Shown here: piece by piece, positions 12,244 through 23,103 of the stretch
How positions within the stretch are numbered: the stretch's first letter is position 1
Layout: each line of letters begins with the position of its first letter
Assembly (NCBI GenBank): GCA_003427395.1
Contig: BFEA01000616.1
Span: 204,941-236,389, forward strand
DNA length: 31,449 nt
DNA from: Chara braunii
Lineage: Eukaryota > Streptophyta > Charophyceae > Charales > Characeae
Direction: 5' to 3'
Notes under the pieces: generated by a model
Database searches by the model: none
Told to the model about the DNA's origin: nothing
The model's input: only the letters and a program-made list of their open reading frames with translations
Position numbers and translations under genes: made by a program

Positions 12244-14791
12244 CGTAGCATTCGAAAGAGAGAAAGAAAGACATAGAGAAAAAGACAGAAAGAGAAACAT
12301 CAGACTTAGATACTTTGTACATATAAGATTGACCTCCAAGTAAAAACAGAGAAAAAGCAGGGGGAAAAAAAAAATGAAAACAGAAAGAGGCAAAGAAAAA
12401 GAGGGAGAGAAAAAAAAGAGAGAGGGAAAGAGAAAAAGAGAGATCGAACTTCAGGCTTTCACATTGCAAACACTAAAGCAATCCGCAGAAACAGTGAAAG
12501 TTGAAAAAAAAATAAAAGGATTCGGTATAGTTCTCTATGATTGTGATCATTACCATCATTATGATCACCAATATTCTTGTTAGAATTACTCTCTTTGTCC
12601 ACGTCCTAATAAGTAGCCTCTTCCTCCTTTTCCTTTTTCCCCTCCCACCTCTTCCGCCTTTTCATCCAACCTCTTCCTCCTTTTCCTCCTCCTCCTCCCA
12701 CTTCTCTCCCTCTTGTTTATTTGAGACTCTCCTCATCGCTATCATTATGAGCATCATCATCACTTTCTCTACCTCTTCCTCCTCCTCCCCCCCCTCGTGT
12801 TCCTCTGACATACTCACGGTTGTCACATGGTAGCCCTATGGCCCAAGCCGAGGTAGCCATTTCACCCCAGACCCCCGCAGCAGGGCTATCTTACCCCCGC
12901 CGCCGCCAAAACACCCTCCCCCACAGCGGGGGTACCTGCCCCAACCGTGACCCCACCACCCCCGCNNNNNNNNNNNNNNNNNNNNNNNNNNNNNNNNNNN
13001 NNNNNNNNNNNNNNNNNNNNNNNNNNNNNNNNNNNNNNNNNNNNNNNNNNNNNNNNNNNNNNNNNNNNNNNNNNNNNNNNNNNNNNNNNNNNNNNNNNNN
13101 NNNNNNNNNNNNNNNNNNNNNNNNNNNNNNNNNNNNNNNNNNNNNNNNNNNNNNNNNNNNNNNNNNNNNNNNNNNNNNNNNNNNNNNNNNAGACACGCAA
13201 ACAGACAGACAGACCAATCAGATGCATTAACAAATGGTTTCGAATATAAGATACTATAGCTTTCCAACCATCCCTCATCTCCTCCTCCTCCTCCTTTTCC
13301 TCCTCATCCTCCCAATTGTTAGGGGCATCGTCATCTTGCACCATGGCTTTCTGCTTCTCGTTTTCACACCGTACATGTATTTCGTAATAATTATCCCGAT
13401 ACATTCATTTGTTTGTATGTCTTTCTCGAACATGTGCATGCTATTTGTTTTCCACTACCCCACCTTCTCCTCCCACTTCCACCTGTCTTGATGCGGATCC
13501 CCCTTTTTTTCTTCTTTTTTTTTCGCTTGTCGACCCCTCCCGATCTTCCCCTCACACATTCATTTTTTCTCAGTCCTCTTCTCCCCTTGTCCTGTGTCAG
13601 TCCCTTTGCACGTCTTTCTCAATCCCTTTATCTCCTCATTATGACCCTCTTTGGGCCTCTACTCTGAGTCCAATAGTCAATGCAGCCCTTGCACATCTGG
13701 TATGTCTGAGTCATTTCCTCTCGCCCTCTATGTCTCCTTCTTTCTTCCCTACTCTCCTCCACCATCACCTGGATAATCACATTCACCCCCTCTCTCCCAG
13801 GATCCACGTCCTTCGTCATTATCATATTCTCTCCGTTCCTTACGAAGTTTTCACCTCCCTCTACAATGAGTCCGTCTTCCTGTCTTGCAATCCCTTTTCT
13901 TCCCTACTTTGTCTGAATTAGCGTATACGACCTCTATTTGTTAACTTGTTGCCTTAACCTTCTTTCCTCTTCACTTCACTGGTTGATACGTCCTCAACCT
14001 ATTTGCCGACATTCCAGCGTATTTCTCTTCTCCGTCCCACATCCTGATCGGTCTCCTCCAGTACTCGATGCTCATCCCCTTTTTTACAAATTGGGTCCCC
14101 GATCAACAACCTCCTCCCATTTACTTTTGGATCTTCCTCCGTGTTTCATCCCTTCACAACCTTTTTGCCTTCAAGAATCTTACCTTGTATGCTTCACCCC
14201 ATCCCAATGACCCTCCTATGCTTCCTGTGTTGCTGAATCCCTATCCCGATTGATCAAATTCTTACCCTCTCATCCTCATGATCCCGCATCCTCACTCTCC
14301 CCCTTCGCCCTCCTGGTGCTCCACCTCTCTAAATTTTGATGGCAACTTTCTCCTTCCTGCCTGACCAGGCACCTGACCCCCGTGACGAGGTGAAAGAGCA
14401 AACATGATAAAGACGAAGTGGTGAAAGAGATAGTGGAGACGGCAAGGAGTCAAACAACATTCTACATTACTCGAATTTTTAACATTTTTTTTTTTTCTGT
14501 CATTTTTTCTTCTTCAAGTTGACAACAGATTTTACATTGTTGGAATTTCCAATGCGTTTTTTTTTTTTTTTTAATCCCCCAACATGAAATAATTGCGTTA
14601 TTTTAAAAACAACTTTTATGGTTGTGGTTATTCTTTTCTTGATCCATTAAAAGATGAACAAATACATTCATTCGTTTTGTCAATGATTTCATTGGATATG
14701 TTATGAAGTTTGAGCTGCCAAATGGATTTCCTTTAGAATTGTGTTATTAACCCTTGTTTTTTATTTTATAAGCTCACATTTTATGACGACA
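12244..14791. repeat. Macrosatellite unit 5 (2548 bp, contains N gap)
   Basis: A full unit interrupted by a 225-N assembly gap (12966-13190) inside the C-rich block. From 13191 onward it is essentially identical to unit 7 from 18134 onward. The start landmark is CGTAGCATTCGAAAG. It carries the undeleted CGTCCTAATAAGTAGCC segment. Confidence 0.9.
12966..13190. other. Assembly gap (225 N)
   Basis: A run of N inside the C-rich block of unit 5. By alignment with unit 7, about 180 bp would be expected between the flanking homologous positions, so the gap size is roughly compatible with a normal unit. Confidence 0.99.
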
Positions 14792-14962
14792 CGTTGGATT
14801 CGAAAAAGAGAAGGAAAGACAGAGAGAGACAGACAGAAAGAGAATTATCATACTTAGATACTTTGTACATATAAGATTGATCTCCAAGTAAAAACAGAGA
14901 AAGATCAGGTAAAAAAAAAGAAGGAAAATAAAAAGAGACAAAGAAAAAGAGGGAGAGAAAAA
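13191..14962. repeat. Essentially exact duplicate block, copy 1
   Basis: It matches 18134-19904 at every position I compared, apart from a 9-A versus 8-A run (14911 versus 19854). Other unit pairs differ at many positions. The copy begins exactly at the edge of the N gap. Confidence 0.93.
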
Positions 14963-17182
14963 CAGAGAGATGAAAAAAGAAAAAGAGAGAGCGAACTTCA
15001 TGCTTTCACATTGCAAACACTAAAGTCATCCGAAGAATCAGTGGAAGTTGAATAAAAAATAAAAGAATTCCTTATGATTGTGATCATCACCATCATTATG
15101 ATCACCACTATTCTTGTTAGAATCACTCTCTTTGTTAACGTCCTAATAAGTAGCCTCTTCCTCCTTCCCCTTTCACCTCTTCCTCCTTTTCCTCCTTCCC
15201 CTCCCACCTCTTCTACCTTTTCAACCAACCTCTTCCTCCTTTTCCTCCTCCTCCTCTCACTTCTCTTCCGCTTGTCTCTTTGAGATGCTCCTCATCGCTA
15301 TCATTATGACCTTCATCATCACTTTTTTTCCTCTTCCTTCTCCTTCCCCCCCTCGTGTTCCTCTGACATGCTTAGGGTTGTCACGCAGGCAGCACTGTGG
15401 CCCAAGCCGAGGTAGCCATTTCACCCCCAGACCCCCGCAGCGGAGCTTCCTCGCCCCCGCCCGCGCTAAAACACCCGACACCACAGCGGGGCTACCTGCC
15501 TCAACCCCGCCACCCCCGCTCCCAGCCCACACACCCGGCCCCTCACCCCGCACCCCACACCCCCGCCCCGGCCACCCCCCCCCTGCATCTCCATAGTCAG
15601 ACACGCAAACAAACAGACAAACCAATCGGATGCATTAACCTGTGGTTTCTAATGTAAGATAATGTAGCTTCCCAACCACCCCTCATCTCCTCCTCCTCCT
15701 TTTCCTCCTCATCCTCCCAATTGTTACCGGCATCGTCATCTTGCACCATGCCGTTCATCTTATCGTCTTCACACCGTACATGTATTTGGTAATGATTGTC
15801 CCGATACACTCATTTGTTTGCATGTCTTTCTTGAACACGTGCATGCTCTTTGTTTTCAAGTGCCCCACCTTATCCTCCCACTTCCACCTGTCTTGATGCG
15901 CATCCCTTTTTTTTTTTTTTTTTTTTTTTTCGCTTGATGACCCCTTCCGATCTTTTCCCCACCTATTCGTTTTCCCCCGTCCTCTTCTCTCTTTGCCCTG
16001 TGTCGGTCCCTTTGCACGTCTTTCTCAATCTCTTTATCTCCTCATTGTAATCTTCTTTGAGCCTGTACTCCGAGTCCAATATTTGATGCAACCCTTGCAC
16101 ATCTAGTATATCCGAGTCGTTTCCTCTCGTCCTGTATGGCTATTTCTCTCTTCCCTACTCTCCTCCACCATCACGTGCATAATCACATTTACCCCCTCTC
16201 TATCGGAATCCACGTCCTTTGTCACTATCCTATTCTCTCCTTTCCTTACGAAGTTTTCACCTCGATCTACAATGAGTCTGTCATCTAATCTTGCAATCCC
16301 TTTTCTTCCCTGCTTCGTATGAATCAGAGTATACGACCTTCATTCCTTAACTTGTTGCCTTAACCTTCTTTCCTCTTCATTTCACTGGTTGGTACATCCT
16401 GGACATTCCAACGTATTTTTCATCTCCATCCCACATCCTGATCGGCCTCCTCCCAATACTTATTGTTCATCCCCTTTTTCCCAAATTGGGTCCCCGATCA
16501 ACATTCTCCTCCAATTTACTTGAGGATCTTCCTCTGTGTTTTATCCCTTCACAACCTCTTTACCTTCGATAATCTTACCTTGTATGCTTCACCCCATCCC
16601 AATGACCGTCCTATGCTTCCTTTGTTGTTGAATCTCCATCTCGATTGATCAAATGCATACCCTCTCATCTTCATGAGCCCACATCCTCACTTTTCCCATT
16701 CGTCCTCTTAGTGCTTCTCCCTGCCTGACCAGGCACCTTGCCCCCGTGACGAGGTAAAAGAGCAAACAAGATAAAGACGAAGAGGTGAAGGAGATAGTGG
16801 AGAAGGGAAGGAGTCCAACTGCATTCTACATTATTCGAATTTTTAACATTTTTTTTTTTTTCAAATTTATGTCATTTTTCCTTCTTCCAGTTGGTGCTCT
16901 GCTTGAGATGCCAGACAACAGATTTGACATTGTTGGAATTTCCAATGTGTTTTTTTTTTTTTTTTAATTCCCCGAAAGTAACCATTACGTTATTCTGGAA
17001 ACAACTTTCTCGGTTGTGGTTATTTTTTGCTTGATGCATTAAAAGACGAACACATACATTTATTCGTTTGTCAATCATTTCATTGGATATGTTATGAAGT
17101 TTGAGCCTTCAAATGGATTTCCTTTAGAACTGCTTTCTGAACCCTTGCTTTTGATTCTAATAGCTCACATTTAACGACGACA
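14792..17182. repeat. Macrosatellite unit 6 (2391 bp, two deletions)
   Basis: A full unit about 150 bp short. About 130 bp is missing between the end of the C-rich block and the CAGACACGC motif, where 'CTGCATCTCCATAGTCAGAC' near 15584-15603 joins the two. About 30 bp is missing near 16710, where the segment containing CTCAAAATTTTGATGGC is absent. It shares CCTGGACATTCC with unit 4. A long T-run lies at 15906-15930. Confidence 0.92.
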
Positions 17183-19734
17183 CGTTGCATTCGAAAGAGA
17201 GAAAGAAAGTCAGAGAGAGAGAGACCGAAAGAGAAACAGGATACTTACATACTCTGTACATATAAGATTGACCTCCAAGTAAAAACAAAAGAAAGAGCAA
17301 GGGAAAAAAAAAAAAAAAGGGAAAGAGAAAGAGATAAAGAAAAAGAGGGAGAGAAAAAGCGAGAGAGGGAAAGAGAAAAAGAGAGAGGGAAAGAGAAAAA
17401 GAGAGAGCGAACTTCATGCTTTCATATTGCAAACACTAAAGGAATCCGAAGAAACGGTGGAAGTTGAAAAAAAATCAAAAGGATTCGATATAGTTCCCTA
17501 TGATTGTGATCATCACCATCATTATGATCATCATTATTCTTGTTAGAATCACTCTCTTTGTCCACGTCCTAATAAATAGTCTCTTCCTCCTTCCCCTTTC
17601 ACCTCTTCCTCCTTTTCCCTTTTGCCCCTCCCACCTCTTCCTCCTTTTCATCCAACCTCTTTCTCCTTTTCCTCCTCCTCCTTCCACTTCTCTCCCTCTT
17701 GTCTCTTTGAAACGCTCCTCATCGCTATCGTTATGACCATTATCATCACGTTCTCTACCTCTTCCTCCTCCTCCCTCCCTTCGTGTTCCTCTGACATGCT
17801 CAGGGTTGTCACACAGGTAGCCCTGTGGCCCAAGCCGAGGTAGCCATTTCACCCCTAGGCCCCCACAGGGGGGCTACCTGACCCCCCCCCCCGCCAAAAC
17901 ACCCGCCCCCTCAGTGGGGCTACCTGCCCCAACCCCTCCACCCCCGCTCCCAGACCATACACCCGGCCCTGCACCCCACACCCATCACCCCCGCCCGGGC
18001 CGCCTTCCACCCGCATCTCCAACCCCATCCCCACCCCCGCCCCTCCACCCCCCCCGCATCTCCTACTTTCCTCTTTCCTCGTGTCCCCTTTCCTCTCTCC
18101 TCGTCTTTATCCTCCTCCTTCTGACAAATAGTCAGACACGCAAACAGACAGACAGACCAATCAGATGCATTAACAAATGGTTTCGAATATAAGATACTAT
18201 AGCTTTCCAACCATCCCTCATCTCCTCCTCCTCCTCCTTTTCCTCCTCATCCTCCCAATTGTTAGGGGCATCGTCATCTTGCACCATGGCTTTCTGCTTC
18301 TCGTTTTCACACCGTACATGTATTTCGTAATAATTATCCCGATACATTCATTTGTTTGTATGTCTTTCTCGAACATGTGCATGCTATTTGTTTTCCACTA
18401 CCCCACCTTCTCCTCCCACTTCCACCTGTCTTGATGCGGATCCCCCTTTTTTTCTTCTTTTTTTTTCGCTTGTCGACCCCTCCCGATCTTCCCCTCACAC
18501 ATTCATTTTTTCTCAGTCCTCTTCTCCCCTTGTCCTGTGTCAGTCCCTTTGCACGTCTTTCTCAATCCCTTTATCTCCTCATTATGACCCTCTTTGGGCC
18601 TCTACTCTGAGTCCAATAGTCAATGCAGCCCTTGCACATCTGGTATGTCTGAGTCATTTCCTCTCGCCCTCTATGTCTCCTTCTTTCTTCCCTACTCTCC
18701 TCCACCATCACCTGGATAATCACATTCACCCCCTCTCTCCCAGGATCCACGTCCTTCGTCATTATCATATTCTCTCCGTTCCTTACGAAGTTTTCACCTC
18801 CCTCTACAATGAGTCCGTCTTCCTGTCTTGCAATCCCTTTTCTTCCCTACTTTGTCTGAATTAGCGTATACGACCTCTATTTGTTAACTTGTTGCCTTAA
18901 CCTTCTTTCCTCTTCACTTCACTGGTTGATACGTCCTCAACCTATTTGCCGACATTCCAGCGTATTTCTCTTCTCCGTCCCACATCCTGATCGGTCTCCT
19001 CCAGTACTCGATGCTCATCCCCTTTTTTACAAATTGGGTCCCCGATCAACAACCTCCTCCCATTTACTTTTGGATCTTCCTCCGTGTTTCATCCCTTCAC
19101 AACCTTTTTGCCTTCAAGAATCTTACCTTGTATGCTTCACCCCATCCCAATGACCCTCCTATGCTTCCTGTGTTGCTGAATCCCTATCCCGATTGATCAA
19201 ATTCTTACCCTCTCATCCTCATGATCCCGCATCCTCACTCTCCCCCTTCGCCCTCCTGGTGCTCCACCTCTCTAAATTTTGATGGCAACTTTCTCCTTCC
19301 TGCCTGACCAGGCACCTGACCCCCGTGACGAGGTGAAAGAGCAAACATGATAAAGACGAAGTGGTGAAAGAGATAGTGGAGACGGCAAGGAGTCAAACAA
19401 CATTCTACATTACTCGAATTTTTAACATTTTTTTTTTTTCTGTCATTTTTTCTTCTTCAAGTTGACAACAGATTTTACATTGTTGGAATTTCCAATGCGT
19501 TTTTTTTTTTTTTTTAATCCCCCAACATGAAATAATTGCGTTATTTTAAAAACAACTTTTATGGTTGTGGTTATTCTTTTCTTGATCCATTAAAAGATGA
19601 ACAAATACATTCATTCGTTTTGTCAATGATTTCATTGGATATGTTATGAAGTTTGAGCTGCCAAATGGATTTCCTTTAGAATTGTGTTATTAACCCTTGT
19701 TTTTTATTTTATAAGCTCACATTTTATGACGACA
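17183..19734. repeat. Macrosatellite unit 7 (2552 bp)
   Basis: A full unit. The purine tract contains a local triplication of GAGAGGGAAAGAGAAAAA (about 17364-17410). The hairpin site here is degenerate on its right side (ATGATCATCATT). From 18134 it is identical to unit 5 down to the shared T-runs of 12 and 16. Confidence 0.92.
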
Positions 19735-19904
19735 CGTTGGATTCGAAAAAGAGAAGGAAAGACAGAGAGAGACAGACAGAAAGAGAATTATCATACTTAG
19801 ATACTTTGTACATATAAGATTGATCTCCAAGTAAAAACAGAGAAAGATCAGGTAAAAAAAAGAAGGAAAATAAAAAGAGACAAAGAAAAAGAGGGAGAGA
19901 AAAA
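18134..19904. repeat. Essentially exact duplicate block, copy 2
   Basis: The offset to copy 1 is 4943 bp, two satellite units. This copy ends exactly at the single N at 19905, while copy 1 starts exactly at the N gap. That is the pattern expected if one repeat contig was traversed twice during assembly. Confidence 0.93.
19735..19904. repeat. Macrosatellite unit 8 (truncated start of unit)
   Basis: Only the first 170 bp of a unit is present: CGTTGGATTCGAAAAAG followed by the purine tract. It stops abruptly at a single N (19905), after which the composition changes completely to GC-rich DNA. It matches 14792-14962 apart from one A in a homopolymer. Confidence 0.85.
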
Positions 19905-19905
19905 N

Positions 19906-20340
19906 GCGCCGGCCCCGTCCCGACCTCCGCCCCCGCACCCCCTTCCCCGCCACCACTTATCCCCACCCCCACCAGCTTTCGGCACCGCCCCCGGCCTCGC
20001 ACCCGCGGTTACCCTTGTCCCCTCTGTGGTGGCAGTGGCCCCAGGGTGGGTCCGAGGTGGGGCACAAAACCCAATTTTTTGGGTTTGGCCCACGGGGCGT
20101 GCGCTCTCGCTGCGCACCCTCCACTATGTTTTTTTTGGGGGGGGCGGGCGGTCCGAAGACAGGGTCGGGGGTCCCCACCTCCGGACCCCCGCACCTTCGT
20201 CGGGGCCCCGGGGCCAGGGCTCGACAACCCTTGGCGTGTTGCTATTATCGCACTTCAGGGATATCGTGCCTGAGTGAAGTGATGAAAAAAAAATCATCAT
20301 CATCAACTCGCGCATGGCCCCGCTCATAACAACTAGCGAC
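19906..20340. other. GC-rich segment of unknown origin
   Basis: The segment is C-rich then G-rich, with no homology that I can see to the array. It contains a perfect 8-bp stem AAACCCAA/TTGGGTTT (near 20067-20086), the run T8G8 (near 20129), and GGGGTCC/GGACCCC words around 20165-20190. Open frames exist in several phases but look compositional. It ends in 'CTCGACAACCCTTGGCG', which loosely recalls the ...CAACCCTG element ends further right; I could not find a matching left end. Confidence 0.6.
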
Positions 20341-20651
20341 AAGGGGGCAGAAATCCCCTTCCTACTTCACGGTTCGCAGCACACGGGTTAAAAACGAAGG
20401 AGAACACAGGGGGAAAAAAAAGAAGAGAGTGACAACAGCGCCAATCGTCATCACCATCATCATTATTTTGGACTTGATGCTGATGATCGTCATCTGGGGG
20501 TAACATCACCATTAACCATGATTAACAAGGGAAGGAAGAAAAGGACAGGGAAAAAATAAGAAAGAAGAACAGGGAGGCAAAAAAAAAGAAAAAAACAAAT
20601 AATATCGAGAATCCTCCCCCTCCGGCCTTTGCCCCCCCCCTCCTGTTGTTG
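20341..20651. other. Purine-rich and CATCAT-rich spacer, no gene
   Basis: It contains CATCACCATCATCATTATT (about 20450), AAGAAAAGGACAGGG-type purine stretches and a C10 run ending near 20640. No coding signal is recognised. Confidence 0.6.
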
Positions 20652-21100
20652 TAATGTCCCTTATTCTCATCTCGTTCATGATCATTATCAACTGGATATA
20701 GCCATCAACGTCCCTTCGTCCTTCTCCCGTTCCTGCCGCTTTTGTCCTCCCGATCGTCTAACATCCTACTCCTTGATCCTCTTCCTCTTTCTTGCTTCTC
20801 TAACGTCGTTCTCCTCATCACCATCATTATCATCATCGACTCGACGCACCCATCAACTTCCCACTCATGCTCGTCATGATGAGTTCATCATGAACGTCCC
20901 TTCCGCCTCCTTCCCCTCCTCCCGCTCTTGCCCTCTCGCTCGGCTACTAGGCTAATATGTTCCTCCTTTGTCCTCGTCCTCTCTCCTGCTCCTCTAACGC
21001 CCTCCTCATCGCCATCATCATCATTGTTGGCTCGACACACCCATCAATGCCCCGCTCATGCTCGTCGTGATGAGCCGATCATGATGACCATCTCACGATA
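20652..21100. repeat. Decayed tandem repeat, about 194-bp period, ~2.7 copies
   Basis: TAACGTCGTTCTCCTCATCA (20801) recurs as TAACGCCCTCCTCATCGCCA (20995), 194 bp later. GACTCGACGCACCCATCAAC recurs as GGCTCGACACACCCATCAAT, and CATGCTCGTCATGATGAG as CATGCTCGTCGTGATGAG. An earlier diverged copy begins near 20652 (shared AACGTCCCTTC...CCGCT...TTG). The repeats carry CATCAT microsatellite cores. Confidence 0.8.
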
Positions 21101-21689
21101 TCCTCGTTATCATGATCATCGTCCCCAATGCTCCGCTTCACATGGCTCTTCCATCCCTATCTCCTCCCTCCCTAGTGTGATCGTCATTAAGTAGGGAGAG
21201 AAAGAGAAACAAAGAGATGAAGAGAGTGGGAGAGAGAGAGAAAGAGCGCCAACTCGTTGTTGCCTCTTGTGCTCCGCCTCACGCCCTCTCGAAAGGCACT
21301 AGTCGTATTGTTCCGCCGTGCGCCCTCCCTGGTTGGGACAGATAAGAGGGAGACACTCCCTGTTGTTGCCTCGCACCCTCCTACCAGCAACGATCATTTC
21401 GGTCCCCCGTGCTCCACGTGCCCGCCTGACCCGCACGTCCACGCCACCTCGTACCTGTTGGGGCGACACTTATATCTTTCAGGTTCCCCCATGGATTCTC
21501 CAAGTCGTGCCAGCTCCTTTTTTAGTCCTCACAGCATCATTTCCCCCCCACCCTCCTAAGCCTATGGTTTTGGGTACGACGTTGGTTTTCCCAAGACAGG
21601 GAGCGATGTCTCACGTAGGACGCTCACGTGAGACCCATTATTTTGGAATCCTCTATGAGTATTAGGAAAACCAATAAATGTGAACAAGT
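21101..21689. other. Unassigned spacer with a 9-bp hairpin
   Basis: Mixed-composition DNA with a purine tract (21192-21246), followed by GC-moderate sequence with no recognised gene. A perfect inverted repeat GTCTCACGT/ACGTGAGAC (21608-21616 and 21626-21634, 9-nt loop) lies just before the LINE fossil. No role can be assigned. Confidence 0.55.
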
Positions 21690-22193
21690 TTGTCACAATG
21701 TTCGAGTAAGAAAAGAAAGCACTCTAGAAAATTATTAAGGAAGATCAGATTCCCTCCTTGCCAGATACCATATGTATCCAAGAAATACACTAGTCTAAGA
21801 GAGCACGCCAATAGATTAAGTCACAGTGACATTAAGGGTGTGGTTGCATCAAGTGTATTATACCTTAATAATTATTAGTGGTTTTGGTAGGGTGGCTGTA
21901 TGGATTTCACCATCATCTTATCTCACAACCAATATCCTACCGAACTATGACAAGGTCAGAGAAAATGTGTTTTTGTTATTAGAGACCCAATTGGGAAACA
22001 AACTTTTTTTTTACCTTATAAATGTATGTGTGTCAAATGATCTCGTGCTAAAGACCTTTTTTTATGAGTTTGCAGAGGTCTTGCACGAGGATGCACCTAT
22101 CATGCATACATGTGACTTCAACGTTCCTCTTGATCCCACTTTTGATACAAGGCATTCTACAACCCAACAACCTATCTACTTTCTCACCTAGCC
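21690..22193 (+). pseudogene. Fossil of a LINE endonuclease domain
   Basis: Two overlapping frames together resemble the APE-type endonuclease region at the N-terminus of LINE ORF2. The first frame (21690-21878) contains 'TSLREHANRLS' and the second (21826-22191) contains 'SGFGRVAVWISP', 'LINVCVSNDLVLKTFFYEF', 'LHEDAPIM' and 'CDFNVPLDPTFDTRHST'. These correspond to the family patterns GGVAVLISP, INVYAPND...FF and GDFNVPLDP. The Gly of GDFN is Cys here, the YAPND site is degraded to CVSND, and a frameshift near 21850-21875 is needed. No reverse transcriptase follows; the sequence ends in AT-rich DNA. Identification rests on motif recognition by eye. Confidence 0.6.
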
Positions 22194-22206
22194 TTCAACG
22201 AAAAAA

Positions 22207-22680
22207 AATTCCATAATTAAATCATCATTCTATAGTAAAATTACAATCTAAATTTTAAACTTTCATTCCATTTCAAAAAATGTCATTCCAATTTTAAAAT
22301 TTATCATCTTACTTGCAAACTTTCATTCCAAGAATAGGGTATCCCTTCTTATTTGGACTGCATGCAAGAGATGGAATGAAAGTTTGGATGAGTTCATTAA
22401 ATATTTTAATTGGACTGTCATTCTAAGTAAGGATTTTTAGTCAAAAATAGACTAATCCAATCTAAATAAGAAGATATTTGTTGTAATAGAATGAAAATTT
22501 AATTAAAACATTTCATAAACTCGTTCAGACTTTCATTCCATCTTGAACAAATAGATGTAGTTGGAAGGGAAAACTCATATTTAGACAAAAACTTATCAAA
22601 TAAAACTGAAAGTTTTAGAATTGGCAAACATTGGAATGATAATTTATTAATATGAATGATTTTTTTTTAATGGAATGTTT
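22207..22680. mobile_element. ATTCCA-rich foldback/MITE-like element
   Basis: The motif ACTTTCATTCCA or its complement TGGAATGAAAGT recurs at about 22257, 22281, 22317, 22371, 22528, 22633 and 22670. The core is an inverted repeat, 22370-22411 against 22501-22542, pairing 36 of 42 positions with an 89-nt spacer. No coding capacity is seen. Target-site duplications were not identified, so the outer limits are approximate. Confidence 0.6.
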
Positions 22681-22735
22681 TTTCAACTTTTATTTCTCGT
22701 GGGAATTTTTCTGTTGTTGAAAATTGATGAAATTA

Positions 22736-23030
22736 ATTGTTTATTTTTGCCTGTATGATTGATGTTAAGAATAGTGTCATCTAGATAAAACGACCGTATG
22801 CTCGACGGAACCAACAAGCCGGATGCGAAAATTATGTACTCATGCACTAAATCTATGGTTAATGAGGATGTTTTCAATTATTGAATTGCTCTCATATTCA
22901 GAGTTATTGTTTATTTTGCCTCGTATGATTCATGTTGACAATGACATCATTCAAAAATGATGTACTCATGCACTAGTTCTAAGGCAGATGAAGATGTTTC
23001 CAATTATAAATGACTAACATACTCATTATT
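22736..23030. repeat. Decayed 170-bp tandem duplication
   Basis: ATTGTTTATTTTTGCCTG...TATGATTGATGTT (22736) recurs at 22906 as ATTGTTTATTTTGCCTCG...TATGATTCATGTT. ATGTACTCATGCACTA occurs in both copies (about 22835 and 22961), as does GATGTTT(T/C)CAATTAT. The second copy lacks about 60 bp in its middle. Confidence 0.75.
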
Positions 23031-23103
23031 GAGGAATTGTATGGTCCTTAATAAGTTGTAACAGTGCTTAACAGTTGTTTTGTTAAAAGTTAAATATTCT
23101 CAT

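Noticed and set aside
12820-13404. Long frames spanning the N gap
   Set aside because: Most residues are unknown because they lie in the gap; no support.
13409-13921. 170-codon frame present identically at 13409 and 18352
   Set aside because: Identity is due to the exact duplicate block, and sister units have the frame broken; low-complexity composition explains its length.
1-19904. Possibility that the array is an rDNA intergenic spacer or a CRISPR-like repeat
   Set aside because: No rRNA gene segments occur in any 2.5-kb unit, and repeats are far too long and contiguous for CRISPR.
20215-20240. CGACAACCCTTGG as the end of another hAT-like element
   Set aside because: Only a short resemblance to the CAACCCTG terminus; no opposite terminus or target duplication was found.
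20015-20329. Overlapping open frames in all phases of the GC-rich segment
   Set aside because: Several frames are open at once in high-GC DNA with few stop codons; no recognisable domain.
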